Translations under genes and position numbers: made by a program
DNA from: Priapulus caudatus
Taxonomy: Eukaryota > Priapulida > Priapulimorpha > Priapulimorphida > Priapulidae
Direction of reading: 5' to 3'
Assembly (NCBI RefSeq): GCF_000485595.1
Contig: NW_014577076.1
Span: forward strand, 1,168,633-1,215,789
DNA length: 47,157 nt
The notes under the pieces: model-generated
Databases searched by the model: none
Told to the model about the DNA's origin: nothing
Seen by the model: the letters and a program-made list of their open reading frames with translations, nothing else
Shown: piece after piece, positions 1 through 10,464 of the stretch
How positions within the stretch are numbered: position 1 is the stretch's first letter
Layout: each line of letters starts with the position of its first letter

Positions 1-60
1 AGATTGCAACTTTTTAACAATTCCACACAGTGCGCGCTTCGTGCCCTTGAGCTCGCATGA

Positions 61-300
61 TTCGCCCCCCCCCCTCCCCTAGAATTCACTTCTGGATCCG
101 CCACTGGTTGTGTGTGTGTGGGGGGGGGGGGGTGCGTGTTATTAAACCTCTGGGATCCAAAGAAAAAAATTACCCTCGAATTCACAAAATTGCACTTACA
201 ATATCAATTTTTTTCAATTACCTCAAAAACGACCATCTTGAAGGTTCTAAATTGCTAAAATCCAAGAGCTTCAGGGGGCTCCGCCCCCTGGACCCCGGGC
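61..300. mobile_element. Fragments of CGGATCC-type (hAT-like) repeats
   Basis: TCTGGATCCGCCACTGG at 91-107 is the reverse complement of the CAGTGGCGGATCCAGA end seen in many animal hAT-like non-autonomous elements. As a right-hand end it implies that the element extends left, beyond the window. At 272-290 CAGGGGGC and GCCCCCTG form an 8-bp stem followed by GGACCCC, a sequence often found near the same repeat type. G and C runs at 66-79 and 119-132 break up the region. A related copy in the other orientation begins at 17443. The family assignment rests on remembered motifs, not on an alignment. Confidence 0.35.
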
Positions 301-2372
301 AATGCGCCAAGGCTCTCGCGGTGTGCGCTACTCGCACACAGTCTTCATATACATTATGATGGAGGTAACAGCGAAATCATCCCCCCCACAACTGAGGACC
401 TGTCTACGCCACTGCAGACACACATATAGGCACGCGCGCTCACGCACACGCACGTACGTACGCGAACGCACACGCACAAACATATAAAGCCAACACGCAC
501 ACACGCACGCGCGCACGCACGTCCACCGCTTCACCTCCCGAATATCGCAAGGCGTGCGTGTTATCGACCGTGCGGTTTCGACAGCGAGGGAACAGGTCAG
601 TCGCTCCGCGCCGCGCACTCAGCGCTACAGATATTACACATGAATCTATCGCATTGCCGGCCTAGTTACCACACACACTCACACCACACAGCCAGCCACT
701 CAGCCGTGGCTGCGAGGCAGTGTTGTCTCCATGCAGCGAACACTGCTTGCAACATGTCCCACGATCCATCTCCTGCCTAAAGACAAACACCACTACTCTC
801 TAGTCTATATTTCTGGATGAAGACAAACAAGCGCATGTCACCCGAACGATTCAACGATAATTGACCGTTCAGCAGCTCCAGCTCCTTGTAAGATGGCTGC
901 TCCTACTCTGATGAGCAAAGTTTGCGCTTGCCATATTAGTTTGTATCCAAGAATTGCTCCCAGAGAGGCACCGTACTAAATGCATTACGGATCGTATACA
1001 CATATAGCCTTCACGCTACTCACCGAGTAATCAAGCAACATACAAATTAAAGCTGGCATACTCTGCCTAAACTCAGTCTGTATGTCCCATGACGTTTCGT
1101 TCACTGCATTTTATCTCTGATATTTCGGTAGCAATGTATATAGCAGGCACGTGGTATGAATAACTGTAAACCAATTGTCAAGAATGTGCCACTGTCGTGA
1201 GCGTTACTACTGTGCTATATTATTAAGCCTGTCAAGCAATTTGCGCTAGGTATTATTTAATGTTAAGCGCTATATTGTATGAAGGCGCTCTGTGACATGC
1301 ACATGCATGTTTCTGACGTTTATGGACCTATGACGTCTATATTTCGGAGCAATAAAACTGCAGTAAATTTGCTAGCTTGTGCTTCTTGAGACCTGCCACT
1401 TCACTCTGAGCGTTCACGCTGTGCAGTCGATGTGACAGGGTTCAATGCAGACACATGGCATATTCCACACTTAATGCTCTCTAGACATGCACGCAGTACG
1501 TTCCAACTGGCGTAGGGAAACGTGCAGCTGCGTAAACTGTAAATTATTTATTCTTTCAGTCTTCAGATTGAAGTTTGAGTCTCTGTGCAAACCAGCCCCA
1601 ACCCGGCTTAGCCTGATCGATATCTATGTCCATGACATAAACAGTAGCTAACACATCTAAGCGTGGGATTAAAATCTCGGCGAGTGTGGAGTGTGAGGGG
1701 GCAACCACTGCTACCCTTGGTGAGATCACAAGTAATGAAACCAAAACTTTTCAAGGACAGAAGCTACAGTAGTCATCATTAACAGGAACGTGAGAGTAAA
1801 GCCGGGCTTAGGTCGGGTTGCGATTGAATGCTACGCGACGCGACGCACTGCAACTCACTGCGACTGAGTACTTAGGTCAACGGCGACGCGACTGACAGCG
1901 CCATTCGCGTGCATTGTTCATTATGCATATGAATCTCGTCGCAGTGATCGCAAGGCAGCTTATGTCGGGTAGTAACCATGAAAAACAATGCTTGCGACCG
2001 GTGGAACCAGTCGCGTCGTGTCGCGTCGCAAGAGTAGAACATGTGCAACTCTCTGCGACTGCGCTGCAACTGACAATTTTCCAGTCGCAGAGCCGTCGCT
2101 GGCAGCCGCAGGGGTGCTTAAGGTAGTATCTCACTGGGCTGCAAAAGCTCGCGACTAGTTGCAGACACAAAATTGCGAGAAAATACGCGAATTAGCAACA
2201 ATTTTCACTTGAAATCACACTGAATTGGTACTTAAGACACGTTCGCGTATGTCGCACGAATGTTACATGTCGAAATTGTTAAATTGCGAATTTTTTGCAC
2301 TTGCGACTGTCGCACGAGTGTCACTTGAATGTCGTGCGACAGTTATGCGTGACAATTGAGAAATCTGGACCA

Positions 2373-2380
2373 TATAAATA
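2373..2380 (+). promoter_or_regulatory. TATA box inside the inner Harbinger-like element
   Basis: TATAAATA lies 59 bp upstream of the ATG at 2432 and is followed by a GC-rich stretch and a pyrimidine-rich start region. The spacing to the short ORF fits an RNA polymerase II promoter belonging to the transposon. There is no evidence that it is used. Confidence 0.45.
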
Positions 2381-2431
2381 CGGGGCCCCTCCCCAGTCCA
2401 GCAATCATTTTGTCATCAGACGTCAAGCGAG

Positions 2432-2512
2432 ATGGACCTCAGAGAAGAAGTGCAGAAGCTGCTGGATGAGGACCCCAACCTGGATGAGGACCAGGCTCAC
2501 ATAGTTTCATAG
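2432..2512 (+). CDS. 26-codon ORF in the inner element, possible remnant N-terminus of a transposon protein
   Basis: The ORF begins MDLREEVQKLL, is acidic and helix-prone, and ends at TAG 2512. It lies downstream of a TATA box and upstream of sequence dense in stops. I do not recognise it. Its position suggests the first residues of an element-encoded protein truncated by an internal deletion. It could equally be a chance ORF. Confidence 0.3.
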   Translation: MDLREEVQKLLDEDPNLDEDQAHIVS

Positions 2513-2918
2513 GTCGCCAACCCCTCACAAAGTTGTTTCACATTTCTCGCACTTTCTGACTCACGCAAACTAAATTGAGAAGGGTTCGGGACACCCGCGA
2601 CGACTCTGTGACTATTTTGAGAGAAAATTTGTCGCGCAAATTTTTTAAACATGTTCAAAATTCCAGCGACACGAGAGCGAGGCCCTGCGACTCACGCGAG
2701 GAAATTGAGAACCCCTGCGAACGTTTCGAGACATTTTGGAATCTCCCTCGTGAATGCCGTTCGCAATTTGTCGCCAATAGTCGCAGCCCAGTGAGATACT
2801 ACCTTTAGGTCGAACTTTCTCTGCGACGCGATCGTCGCTGGCGGCTTGCAACCAGCTGCAGAAAATCAGTCGCAAGGCCGACATAAGCACGGCTTAACGT
2901 TCACGCGAGCTCTCGCAC

Positions 2919-3035
2919 CTTTCGTATGCTGGACTCATTGAGAATCTCTGTTGGTCCAATCAGTTCAGGGATGGGCAGGTTAAGCTCAACCTCTAACGCA
3001 GACATGCGCCGCCGCGCCTCCTCTACCGTGATGAT
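2919..3035 (-). CDS. OXR1: OXR1-like exon 9: segment leading into the TLDc domain
   Basis: 39 codons in phase 0. The acceptor is ...TTGTGACAG followed by ATC at 3035; the donor is AAAG followed by GTGCGA, ending at 2919. The joined protein reads DWE-IITVEEARRRMSALE, then LNLPIPELIGPTEIL. In vertebrate OXR1/NCOA7 the same place holds a WEVVSV...RR motif and a LSDPSELL motif just before the TLDc domain. The next exon, which should start TLDc, is outside the window. Shortened relative to vertebrates: roughly 25 residues between the RR motif and PTEIL are missing. A Harbinger-like element ends about 20 bp past the donor. Confidence 0.9.
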
Positions 3036-3730
3036 CTGTCACAAGCAAAAACCACAACGTTATAGTTATACATCGACACACAGTCTACCATTACTGACAA
3101 TGCAGTAGTACATGCAATGCAACACCAACATAAATAATCATGTGCGAGCCTAACGCTGAGAGGGTCTATGTCCCCCGGGGTACTGCCGGAACGTACCCTG
3201 GGTACGGTCCGGTATACCGGAGCGTAACCTGGGTACGGTCCGGTATACCGGAGCGTAACCTGGTACTATCTAATATGCCGGACCGTACCTCGCCTACTCC
3301 ACTAACGAGTCTAGGGAGTCGCCTACGCCTACTCCCTAACCCTAACCCGAACTCGAACCCGAACCCTAACCCTAATCCTAACCCTATAACCATATCAAAT
3401 AGTGACCAGGGTACGTTCCGGTATACCGGACCGTACACAAGGTACGTTCCGGCAGTACCCTGGGGGACATAGACCCTATGAGCTGTACGCACACTCATAA
3501 TTCCGTGTAGTTCTAGTACCAATAGTTCTGTGTAGTTATAGCACCAATAGTTCAGCGGAGCACTAACACGAATAATTCAGCACAGTACAATCAACAAAAA
3601 TTCAGTGCAGCACAAGTTCCATGAAGACAGCACAGAGCCAGTTCCAAGAATACGACGCAGCGCTGGCATTAAGAACTCAATGTGAAACCGGTGTATAAAC
3701 TGCACATGTGGGCATCGCTCGCTGTCATAC
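3036..3730. other. Intron 8: telomere-repeat element plus degenerate tandem repeat
   Basis: The short intron (695 bp) between exons 8 and 9 is half filled by the inverted-repeat element at 3155-3483. From about 3498 to 3610 there is a degenerate tandem repeat based on CAATAGTTCTGTGTAGTTAT, with a unit near 30 bp. Nothing else is evident. Confidence 0.7.
3155..3483. mobile_element. Family 1 inverted-repeat element with CCCTAA core, copy A
   Basis: The left end GCTGAGAGGGTCTATGTCCC and right end (reverse complement GCTCATAGGGTCTATGTCCC) are TIRs that continue into GGTACTGCCGGAACGTACC. Inside are repeated GGTCCGGTATACCGGA palindromes, a unique stretch with CTAGGGAGTCGCCTACGCC, and telomere-type CCCTAACCCTAA repeats with variants at 3333-3388. 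Two other copies lie at 8721-8994 (opposite orientation) and 18349-18871. No clear TSD is seen around this copy. Confidence 0.8.
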
Positions 3731-3911
3731 CTCCCAGTCCTTCGCGATGCGGGGTGCAGCAAAATGCTCCTCGTCCATGCTGATCTCAGTGAGCACTCCG
3801 GTGTCGTCGTCAATGACCACAAAGCCCTCCTGTATGGCCAGTCTGTCAGAAGGCTGGTTACCGTAGATGTTCGGCGTCCATTGGATGAAGAACGCGTACA
3901 AATGATCGACT
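3731..3911 (-). CDS. OXR1: OXR1-like exon 8: conserved pre-TLDc block
   Basis: 181 bases; the first base completes an Arg codon, followed by 60 codons. The acceptor is TTGCTTGCAG at 3912; the donor is GAG followed by GTATGA, ending at 3731. The sequence VDHLYAFFIQWTPNIYG, then EGFVVIDD and AKDWE, matches the vertebrate HLYAFFIQWSPEIY, PGFIVV and EWE blocks of OXR1/NCOA7. The region lies N-terminal to TLDc and is among the best conserved outside it. The spacer between GFVVI and DWE includes acidic residues. Confidence 0.95.
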
Positions 3912-4832
3912 CTGCAAGCAATAGAGAATCGTTCAGTGATGACGAAAGACCACGCGCAAGTAGCACGCAAGCCACCGTCACGACACTGCGTGCGTGAAAA
4001 CTGAGGGAACAATATCAACAATGAGCACATACTGCCAATTATGATATAATAACAAAGATGACATAATAACAATGATTACATACATGTATAACAATAATGA
4101 CCTAATAACATTGATAAGGTAAAAACAATTAGTACATAATAACAACGAAGACATGATAAAATGATGACATTATTAAATGTGGGCATAATTACAAGAACAA
4201 TGTTTTCAAGAGAACGTGATATACAAGGCGTACATAGAAAATACGAATGGTTTCTGTCTAATCAACTATATGTCTATCTGAGTATCCGTCTAATTTTGTC
4301 TATCGTCTGCAACTGATACATTGCAACAACCTTCAATTAGAATACGGCGTCTGCATGCCTGTGATACTGGTACGTTTACTGCAGCTTCTGACAATGGTTC
4401 CTAGCGGTATACCGGTACTGTACTACCCGTCTACCGCTGTAGGTACACTAGCGGTTCACATCAGGCATGAAGATTTTTCCCAATCGGAACGCCAACCAGA
4501 TCATGCACCATCACCCGTCTTTTCATCATAAAGTACACATAGCAGGTGCCATGGAGTGCTTGCATGGATATACCAGGGAGGATATAGCAGGACAAAACAC
4601 ACCAATGGGGCCGAGAGAACGGGGTAAAAGTTAATAAATATTTATGGTAAATTAAATATATACGTAAACGTTTATAACAGATGACACCCAAATACAAAAT
4701 GTGTTTATACAGGTTTTCCAGGAACAGGCGTGAGGGGTGAAACCAATTACAATAAAAGCAATTACGACCGATCTAAGTAAAACCCTGGTGACATCACCCA
4801 GCACCACCCAAGGGAGTGGATTTGTCGTGTAG

Positions 4833-5120
4833 GGGGCAGCCCTATAGACCGAAGGTCCGATAGACTGAATATTGCAAAGGGTTAGGGTTATAGTTATAGG
4901 GTTAGGGTTAGGGTTAGAGCATATATATGGTTTATAGTGGCATCATATGATTTATAGTGGCATCGGTAGATGTGCGGCATATTCACGTTCGAATACGGCA
5001 TCAGTGGATGTCCGGATGCTAGGCGACCGATTCCGGACGTGTAGCCACTGCGTATTTGAATAAACCTTCGGTCTATCGGGCCTTCGGTCTATCGGACCTT
5101 CGGTCTATAGGGCTGTAACC
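4833..5120. mobile_element. Family 2 inverted-repeat element with TTAGGG block, 9-bp TSD
   Basis: The ends share CAGCCCTATAGACCGAAGG (left from 4837; right ends 5115 in reverse complement). The right arm repeats CCTTCGGTCTATCGG several times. TTAGGG-type repeats occupy 4880-4919 next to the left arm. A perfect 9-bp duplication, GTCGTGTAG, lies at 4824-4832 and 5121-5129, so the element inserted as a unit. The interior also has TTTATAGTGGCATC repeated twice. There is no coding capacity. The 9-bp duplication suggests the Mutator or Merlin superfamilies. Confidence 0.82.
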
Positions 5121-5666
5121 GTCGTGTAGAGATGTTCGTGAGCATTGCTTAGGTCAAAGAAACAGCTAGCATTTGTCTAATCTTATAAATTGCTGCCTCC
5201 AAACACTTGCCTTGGAAATAAGATACATACTAGTGGCTGGAACACTAGAAAACATATTACGTGTATCGTTCAACGATTATCGGTGCTAGCCCAATTACCA
5301 GCAGGGAAGAAAAAAAACAAGATAACTGTAACTATAACACTACAACACAAAACTTACAACTAAAACTAACAAAAACAAAAACATAAAACTACAACACAAA
5401 ATAAAAAATATGACAACATTGTTTCCTGCGCCGGTAGTATATATAGTACTCGCGGGATAACTGTTTTCTTGGAAGCAGCACATGTTTCATGGAAGAGCGG
5501 CAATGGTTCTTATCAGATATCATATAATATTCTATGAATCCTAGAGATGGTGTGTAAATAAATCATCCCCAAAGAATTTTAATGCATCGAAATTCTACTA
5601 CTTAGACATGAACGGCCATGAGTCTCTAACGGCCTTATCTTTTGATGCCAGTGAGTTATGAAGTTA

Positions 5667-5719
5667 GGTGGGGGAAGGGGGGGGGAGGGAGGGGGAAGGG
5701 GGAGGGTGGGGGGAGGGGG
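5667..5719 (+). repeat. G-rich run, potential G-quadruplex
   Basis: Some 50 bases, nearly all G with single A or T interruptions, include many runs of four or more G. On the transcribed (minus) strand this is a C-rich run in the RNA, so a quadruplex would form in the DNA coding strand. It is intronic. Confidence 0.6.
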
Positions 5720-5964
5720 CTCTAATAGCAAAAGCAGTTCACTCCTTTGTTAACAGTCAACAAATCCATGTTTAACCCTCCTCTTGAGGGTCAAAAGGTT
5801 ATCAGACACTTACTCTTCACACGTCAGTGGAAAGCACATTTCATGGTCCTTTCAATAAAGCCATAAAAATGGTAGGTCACCGCTGAAACAAAAAAGTTTT
5901 TCAATCGCTCCGTCATACCATGTCCTCAGAAAATGTCTAAAATCTGCCCTGTGCCCCATTGACC

Positions 5965-6335
5965 TTTGACCTGTGACCTCCAATTTCGGCACAATGATGG
6001 TTTTTCCTACCATGATGCTATACACCGACTATCACGAGCCTAGGTCGAGCCGTTTAGATTTGTGCCGCAATTCTGCATTTCCTCCCTATACCTTAAGTTA
6101 AGGAGTGAATGTTCCCCCTTCTTTTACACCTCTTGACCTTTGACCTTTGACCCCCAGCTTCGACATCCCAACTCGTTTTCGGATACCCCCCACGTCCCGA
6201 ATATCGTGACCGTACGTCGAGCGGTTAAGATTTGTGCCCAACTGTTGACGGACGGACGCACGGACGGACGATCATGCGATTCTACAAGCTGCATCTGACT
6301 ATGTCAGATGAGCTAACAACAACGAATGTTCTTCC
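5965..6335 (+). repeat. Interspersed repeat with TTGACCTTTGACC units and GACGGACG tail
   Basis: Two related units each start TTGACCTTTGACC / TTGACCTNTGACC (about 5968 and 6134) and end in GTCGAGCSGTTWAGATTTGTG (about 6045 and 6215). They are followed by GTTGACGGACGGACG at 6245 and end near CAGATGAGCTAAC. A similar tail is found at 27250-27335. It looks like a dimeric non-autonomous repeat common in marine invertebrates; the class (SINE, MITE or other) is not resolved. Confidence 0.5.
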
Positions 6336-7789
6336 ATACTAAGACAACCGGAATGACACATTTTTCAGTCTCCACGAAAAATATTTTGAGCCACTTGCCC
6401 GTTGGGCAAGTATATTCTGTAAAATGTGAATTCTAGTTGACCGAACCGAATGACATTCTAGTTGCCCATAAATTTTGCAGGAATATTTTGCAATATCGAG
6501 TAAAGAAGTGTACACTATACCACTTCTAGACACCATTCATTTCCGGTCTTAACATTCCGTGATTTTACATTAAAAATCTTTAGTTAATGGCCAGTTGTAT
6601 TATAGTTTATGCGTTTTTAAAGCAGGAGCTCGTCGGGCAAGTGCATGAGCTTGCAATGTTTACATGCCTGTCGAGATTCCCACACGCCTCGGGCGTCGGA
6701 CGCCCGGCTAAATTCGAAGACTGCATGACTTTTGTTGCGAGCACCTGCATTAACTACGTCCGACCTTTATAACGTCTCACCTGAATTCTCTGCTTCCGCG
6801 AAACCATGCAGAGCAAGTCTACTTGCGAAAGGATTTGCCAAATGTTCAATGCGAATAACAATGTGCGACCAGTATTTAGCTTCCTTTGATTGTGTGACTT
6901 AATTATCACGGACGAGATAACGCGATGTTATGTTTTACTACGCTGTACAACAGCATTGCTCACATAGCTCATATTTGACTCAGTTCTGATATGTGAAGAC
7001 TGGCGATAAATTATGTTAATCGAGTTTGCAACCTAAAATAAAATAGGGGAAGTGTAAGGGGGGTGTAGGGAAGGTTTTCCTATGTCGTCCAATTAACTTT
7101 CACTGCCATTATTTTACGTCGCTACAGAAGCAAGCAAACCAAAACACGATTATAGCTGCTACACAAGATTCGGTTCAATTACGATCTATAATGATTTTTG
7201 GGTTTAACAACCTAGCAGAACTTTCGGGTGCTATTTGCTAACTACAGGTCGATATATCCGGTTTCAATACTTGCATTAGGAGCTATATACTTACTGTAAT
7301 CCCCTCTATCACTCATTTATAAAGGCGTCTTACTGGATTATATCCCTTTGTTTAGAAACTACCTATACGCTCCGTAGGTGGTATTTACACTATAAGGATA
7401 TTAATTACCATTACAGCGAGAGATTGATCGACCGAGGGAGGAGGTAGAAAGATGAAATATTATAGCAAGGTAGCTGTGAATAGCGTCGAAGCTGTGGTGT
7501 GTCAATACATCAAGCACGTGATCTAACTAAGGTTAAAAGGGTCTGTGTCCCTTGGTATTACTGTATAGGAAACCGAAAGGCTAATATACAGTCGGAACCG
7601 TGTGAGTTCTTTCTATAGAACAGACACCTGCTGGCTAATAACTTAAGGCAGACACGTAGCGAGCATTCCAGGAAGGGTGGCTCTTTTTCATCAGGTGGAA
7701 GCCTTTCGAGCCAGCCAAATTATAGACTGTTTACCGCATGAACGCAACCAGGCCCCGGAAACACAATAAATTCAGGATGCATAATATCC

Positions 7790-7832
7790 GGAGTGTATAA
7801 TAGAGAATATATTATACTCTTTCATACACTCC
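7790..7832 (+). repeat. Hairpin 1, ACTCCTGATAATA type
   Basis: The arms GGAGTGTA (7790) and TACACTCC (ends 7832) enclose a second inverted repeat (TATAATAGAG / CTCTTT region). The 3' side reads ACTCCTGATAATAG. Similar hairpins occur at 11056, 26312, 33354 and 43260. Confidence 0.45.
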
Positions 7833-7894
7833 TGATAATAGCAAGAGCTAATAATACATGTAATATATGTAATACATGTAATAATATATGTATT

Positions 7895-8097
7895 ATAAAG
7901 CCCGCCGCACACATCGTCCACACGGCGCAGCGCGTTCCACAGCGTGTGCGCATGCAACGCATACGAGTGATATTTTCCACACGCCACAGATCGATGCATT
8001 TTGCATGCGCACACGCTGTGGAACGCGCTGCGCCATCGTCGACGACGACGACGTTGTGGACGATGGCGCAGCGCGTTCCACGGCGTGCGGGGGTCCA
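7895..8097. mobile_element. Inverted-repeat element with three GGCGCAGCGCGTTCCAC copies
   Basis: A perfect 34-bp inverted repeat joins 7924-7957 and 8001-8034 (core GGCGCAGCGCGTTCCACAGC). A third, direct copy follows at 8065-8089 after a (GAC)n stretch. The left end TAAAGCCCGCCGCACAC resembles TAAAGCCCGGCGCACA at the very end of the window (47140-47157), a start often seen in Harbinger-like elements. The right end near GTGCGGGGGTCC is degenerate. No TSD is certain. Confidence 0.55.
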
Positions 8098-8222
8098 TAC
8101 CTATGTGTCCCGGTACCTATGTGTCCCAGTACCCAGGTACCTATGTGTCCCGGTACCTATGTGTCCCAGTATCGAGGTACCTATGTGTCCCGGTACCTAT
8201 GTTTCCCGGTACCTATGTTCCC
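8098..8222 (+). repeat. Tandem repeat, 16-bp CGGTACCTATGTGTCC unit
   Basis: About seven imperfect copies of CGGTACCTATGTGTCC, some separated by CAGTACCCAG or CAGTATCGAG. Each contains the palindrome GGTACC. It abuts the inverted-repeat element on its left. Confidence 0.75.
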
Positions 8223-8377
8223 CCATATTAAAAGGGGGTACTATTTAAAGTAATGAGAGAATAAAATTGCTTGCTTGGCTTGCGTGATACAATGTATAAC
8301 ATTACGTTTATGTACATGTATCACTGACCTGAGCCCACCCTGATTATCATCGGCCACGCTTTCTTATACGCTTATAC

Positions 8378-8421
8378 CATAGATATATACAACACATATA
8401 TATGTGTTGTATATATCTATG
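8378..8421. repeat. Perfect 44-bp palindrome
   Basis: CATAGATATATACAACACAT and the following bases read the same on both strands, centred between 8399 and 8400. A second small hairpin follows at about 8437-8459 (ACCATGCGA, loop ATT, TCGCATGGT). Such a sequence can extrude a cruciform. Confidence 0.85.
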
Positions 8422-8720
8422 CTTATAGTCCCTTATACCATGCGAATTTCGCATGGTGTGTCCCCCGCTTAATGCAAAAATTGTGAACTGAACTAACAGT
8501 TCGGGTGGGCTTTAGCCCTTGATAATATCATTTATTTTATCATCTTCATCATCTCAATAAACAATGTAATGGTGTCTTGTGCTTGTCGTGCTAAGCTAGT
8601 GACGCAGATCGTCGAGGATGGGTTTGTTCCCTGACTTATTACTCTTATACAATAATATTGGTGGATAAGTCAGACACACATCGTCACATTTTTGTCGTCA
8701 TATTTACCACAGTCCGTACT

Positions 8721-8994
8721 GCTCATAGGGTCTATGTCCCCCAGGATACTGCCGAAACGTACCCTGGTAACTATCTAGCTGATATGGTTAGGGTTAGGGT
8801 TAGGTTTAGGGTTAGGGTTAGAGTTAGGGTTAGGGTTAGGGAGTAGGCGTAGGCGACTCCCTAGACTCGTTAGTGAAGTAGGCGAGGTACGGCATATTAG
8901 ATAGTAGTATTTAGTACCAGGGTACGTTCCGGTATACCGGACCGTACCCAGGGTACGTTCCGGCAGTACCCTGGGGGACATAGACCCTATCAGC
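8721..8994. mobile_element. Family 1 inverted-repeat element with TTAGGG core, copy B
   Basis: Starts GCTCATAGGGTCTATGTCCC and ends with the reverse complement of GCTGATAGGGTCTATGTCCC. TTAGGG repeats with variants run from 8788 to 8841, followed by GAGTAGGCGTAGGCGACTCC. The core is inverted relative to copies A and C. It is the shortest copy (274 bp), lacking some GGTATACCGG units. No clear TSD. Confidence 0.8.
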
Positions 8995-9171
8995 GTCTGG
9001 CTCAGCCCACGACTGTTGCAACACCGTGTTATGTTATGTTCACCGTGTTACTATATGCTCTAGCTTAAATAGCGCATGGTACCGTTACAGCTGAGATATT
9101 GGCTTTGATCGCGACAGTTTGCTACTAATAGTTTGTTATTTGCACTCTCGAACGCTCACGCTGTAGTAGAT

Positions 9172-9265
<94 letters not shown>
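9172..9265 (+). repeat. (TAG)n microsatellite
   Basis: About 31 nearly perfect TAG units, preceded by CTGTAGTAGA. It gives rise to long valine- or threonine-run open frames that are not genes. Confidence 0.97.
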
Positions 9266-10464
9266 AAATCTTTATTTTCATCGGTACATTTAAAACAGTG
9301 AATATGAGCTGGAAAGCTCTCGGAATAACGCTGTTTTGCTGTCTTGAGACTCTATTATGGGATCGCATGTCAAAGTTTTTGTTGCTAAATGAAGTACTGC
9401 TAGATAACTGGCCGTAAATAAGCCAAAGCCGATTGAATGAGATTTAGACATTTCTGTAAAATAATATCAACTTCGTGGGCTTCGAGGCTTGCGCCTCCGC
9501 AAGACGAAGCTCATCAAGGAAGATTTTAATAGTCTGCATCTTATTTGGTGAGTTTGCAGCTGACGTCATCATGCGATTGCTATTATTTTATGCAATAAGG
9601 TGTATTTAATTGATATTAATGCTGAAAATGTTAAAGCAAAATAAATAATCTGACAAAGGTTGCTGAAAATGCAACGGAACAATTGGAAAATGCATTAGAA
9701 AAAACGACATGGATAAATATTGCAGACGATCTAAGATTTAAATAAGAATGCACAACTAGAGCCACCTGTAGGATAGTTAAACTGTTTGTAATGTGGTGTT
9801 CTCCCTCACACTGTACCCTGGGTAGGTTGATCCAAACAACCCAGGAACTTTGCAATGCTTAAGAAAGAGTCTTTGTTTTCCTGCATCCCGTCGGAAAATA
9901 CCACTAACCCTGATCACTACTAGCCCAACTATAATCCTAACAACAATCCCACGGTAAAGCACCACAGCAATTACGCGTATTTATACTAAGGTGCACATCA
10001 CCTATTTTAGCATTGCTCACATCACCTGCTTGATCTGGTGACACTTGCCGCAGTTTTAACCCTGTTCACAACTAGATACATATAGTATCTTTTAACCACT
10101 GCCTTTCAACACCTGTATATATACTCCATTACATCATATAGCCAATTAATGACACACTACTAATACTATTACGAGTACTACGTGACCTTCTTAGCAACTT
10201 TTTATTTTGCTTGCTAACGATGACTGGGACCTGCATGCAGTACATATGCACGTTTATTCCTCATGTACTGAAGCTGTAGTTGAAGTAATTACCGAAACGC
10301 TGCAGCTGTGCATGCAGCGTTCCAGTGATGCCAATCATGTAAAATTCATGTACGGTCACTCCTGTGATGTTACAGTACGGGGTTGGCATGGAATGAAACA
10401 TCAGAGGCCTTGCTTGCCTTGCGGGAATGCATAAGGGCACTACACAAAGAAACTCGCGTGCTAA

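Larger units (their letters stand above)
2121..2804. mobile_element. PIF/Harbinger-like non-autonomous element (inner, nested), TSD TTA
   Basis: Perfect 22-bp TIRs start AGGTAGTATCTCACTGGGCT at 2121 and end with the reverse complement at 2804. TTA lies at 2118-2120 and again at 2805-2807. The 684-bp interior is rich in GTCGCACGA and TCGCAA words. It carries a TATA box at 2373-2380 and a 26-codon ORF from ATG 2432 to TAG 2512. This looks like an internally deleted element that kept its promoter and the start of a gene. It sits inside the element at 1800-2894. Confidence 0.85.
1800..2894. mobile_element. PIF/Harbinger-like non-autonomous element (outer), TSD TAA
   Basis: The left end AGCCGGGCTTAGGTCGG and the right end (reverse complement AGCCGTGCTTATGTCGG) are imperfect TIRs that continue into TTGCGA. 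TAA flanks both sides (1797-1799 and 2895-2897), the 3-bp TWA duplication typical of PIF/Harbinger. The interior is rich in GCGACGCGAC-type motifs. A second element of the same superfamily (2121-2804) is nested inside, so the outer element itself is about 400 bp. Its right end is only about 20 bp from the splice donor of the exon at 2919-3035. No transposase is present. Confidence 0.7.
1..2918. other. Intron 9 (part): repeats, no exon seen
   Basis: This is the start of the intron that follows the exon at 2919-3035, reading the gene on the minus strand. From 1 to 300 there are fragments of a common CGGATCC-type repeat; 420-520 is CACG-rich; 540-1800 is unremarkable AT-rich sequence; and 1800-2894 is a nested pair of Harbinger-like elements. 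An open frame at 1556-1744 (minus, 62 codons) resembles nothing I recognise. No TLDc-like coding sequence is visible, so the last exons must be further left. Confidence 0.7.

Noticed and set aside
3577-3997. 134-codon minus frame and 77-codon plus frame over exon 8
   Set aside because: Shadow frames; only the frame with HLYAFFIQW is conserved.
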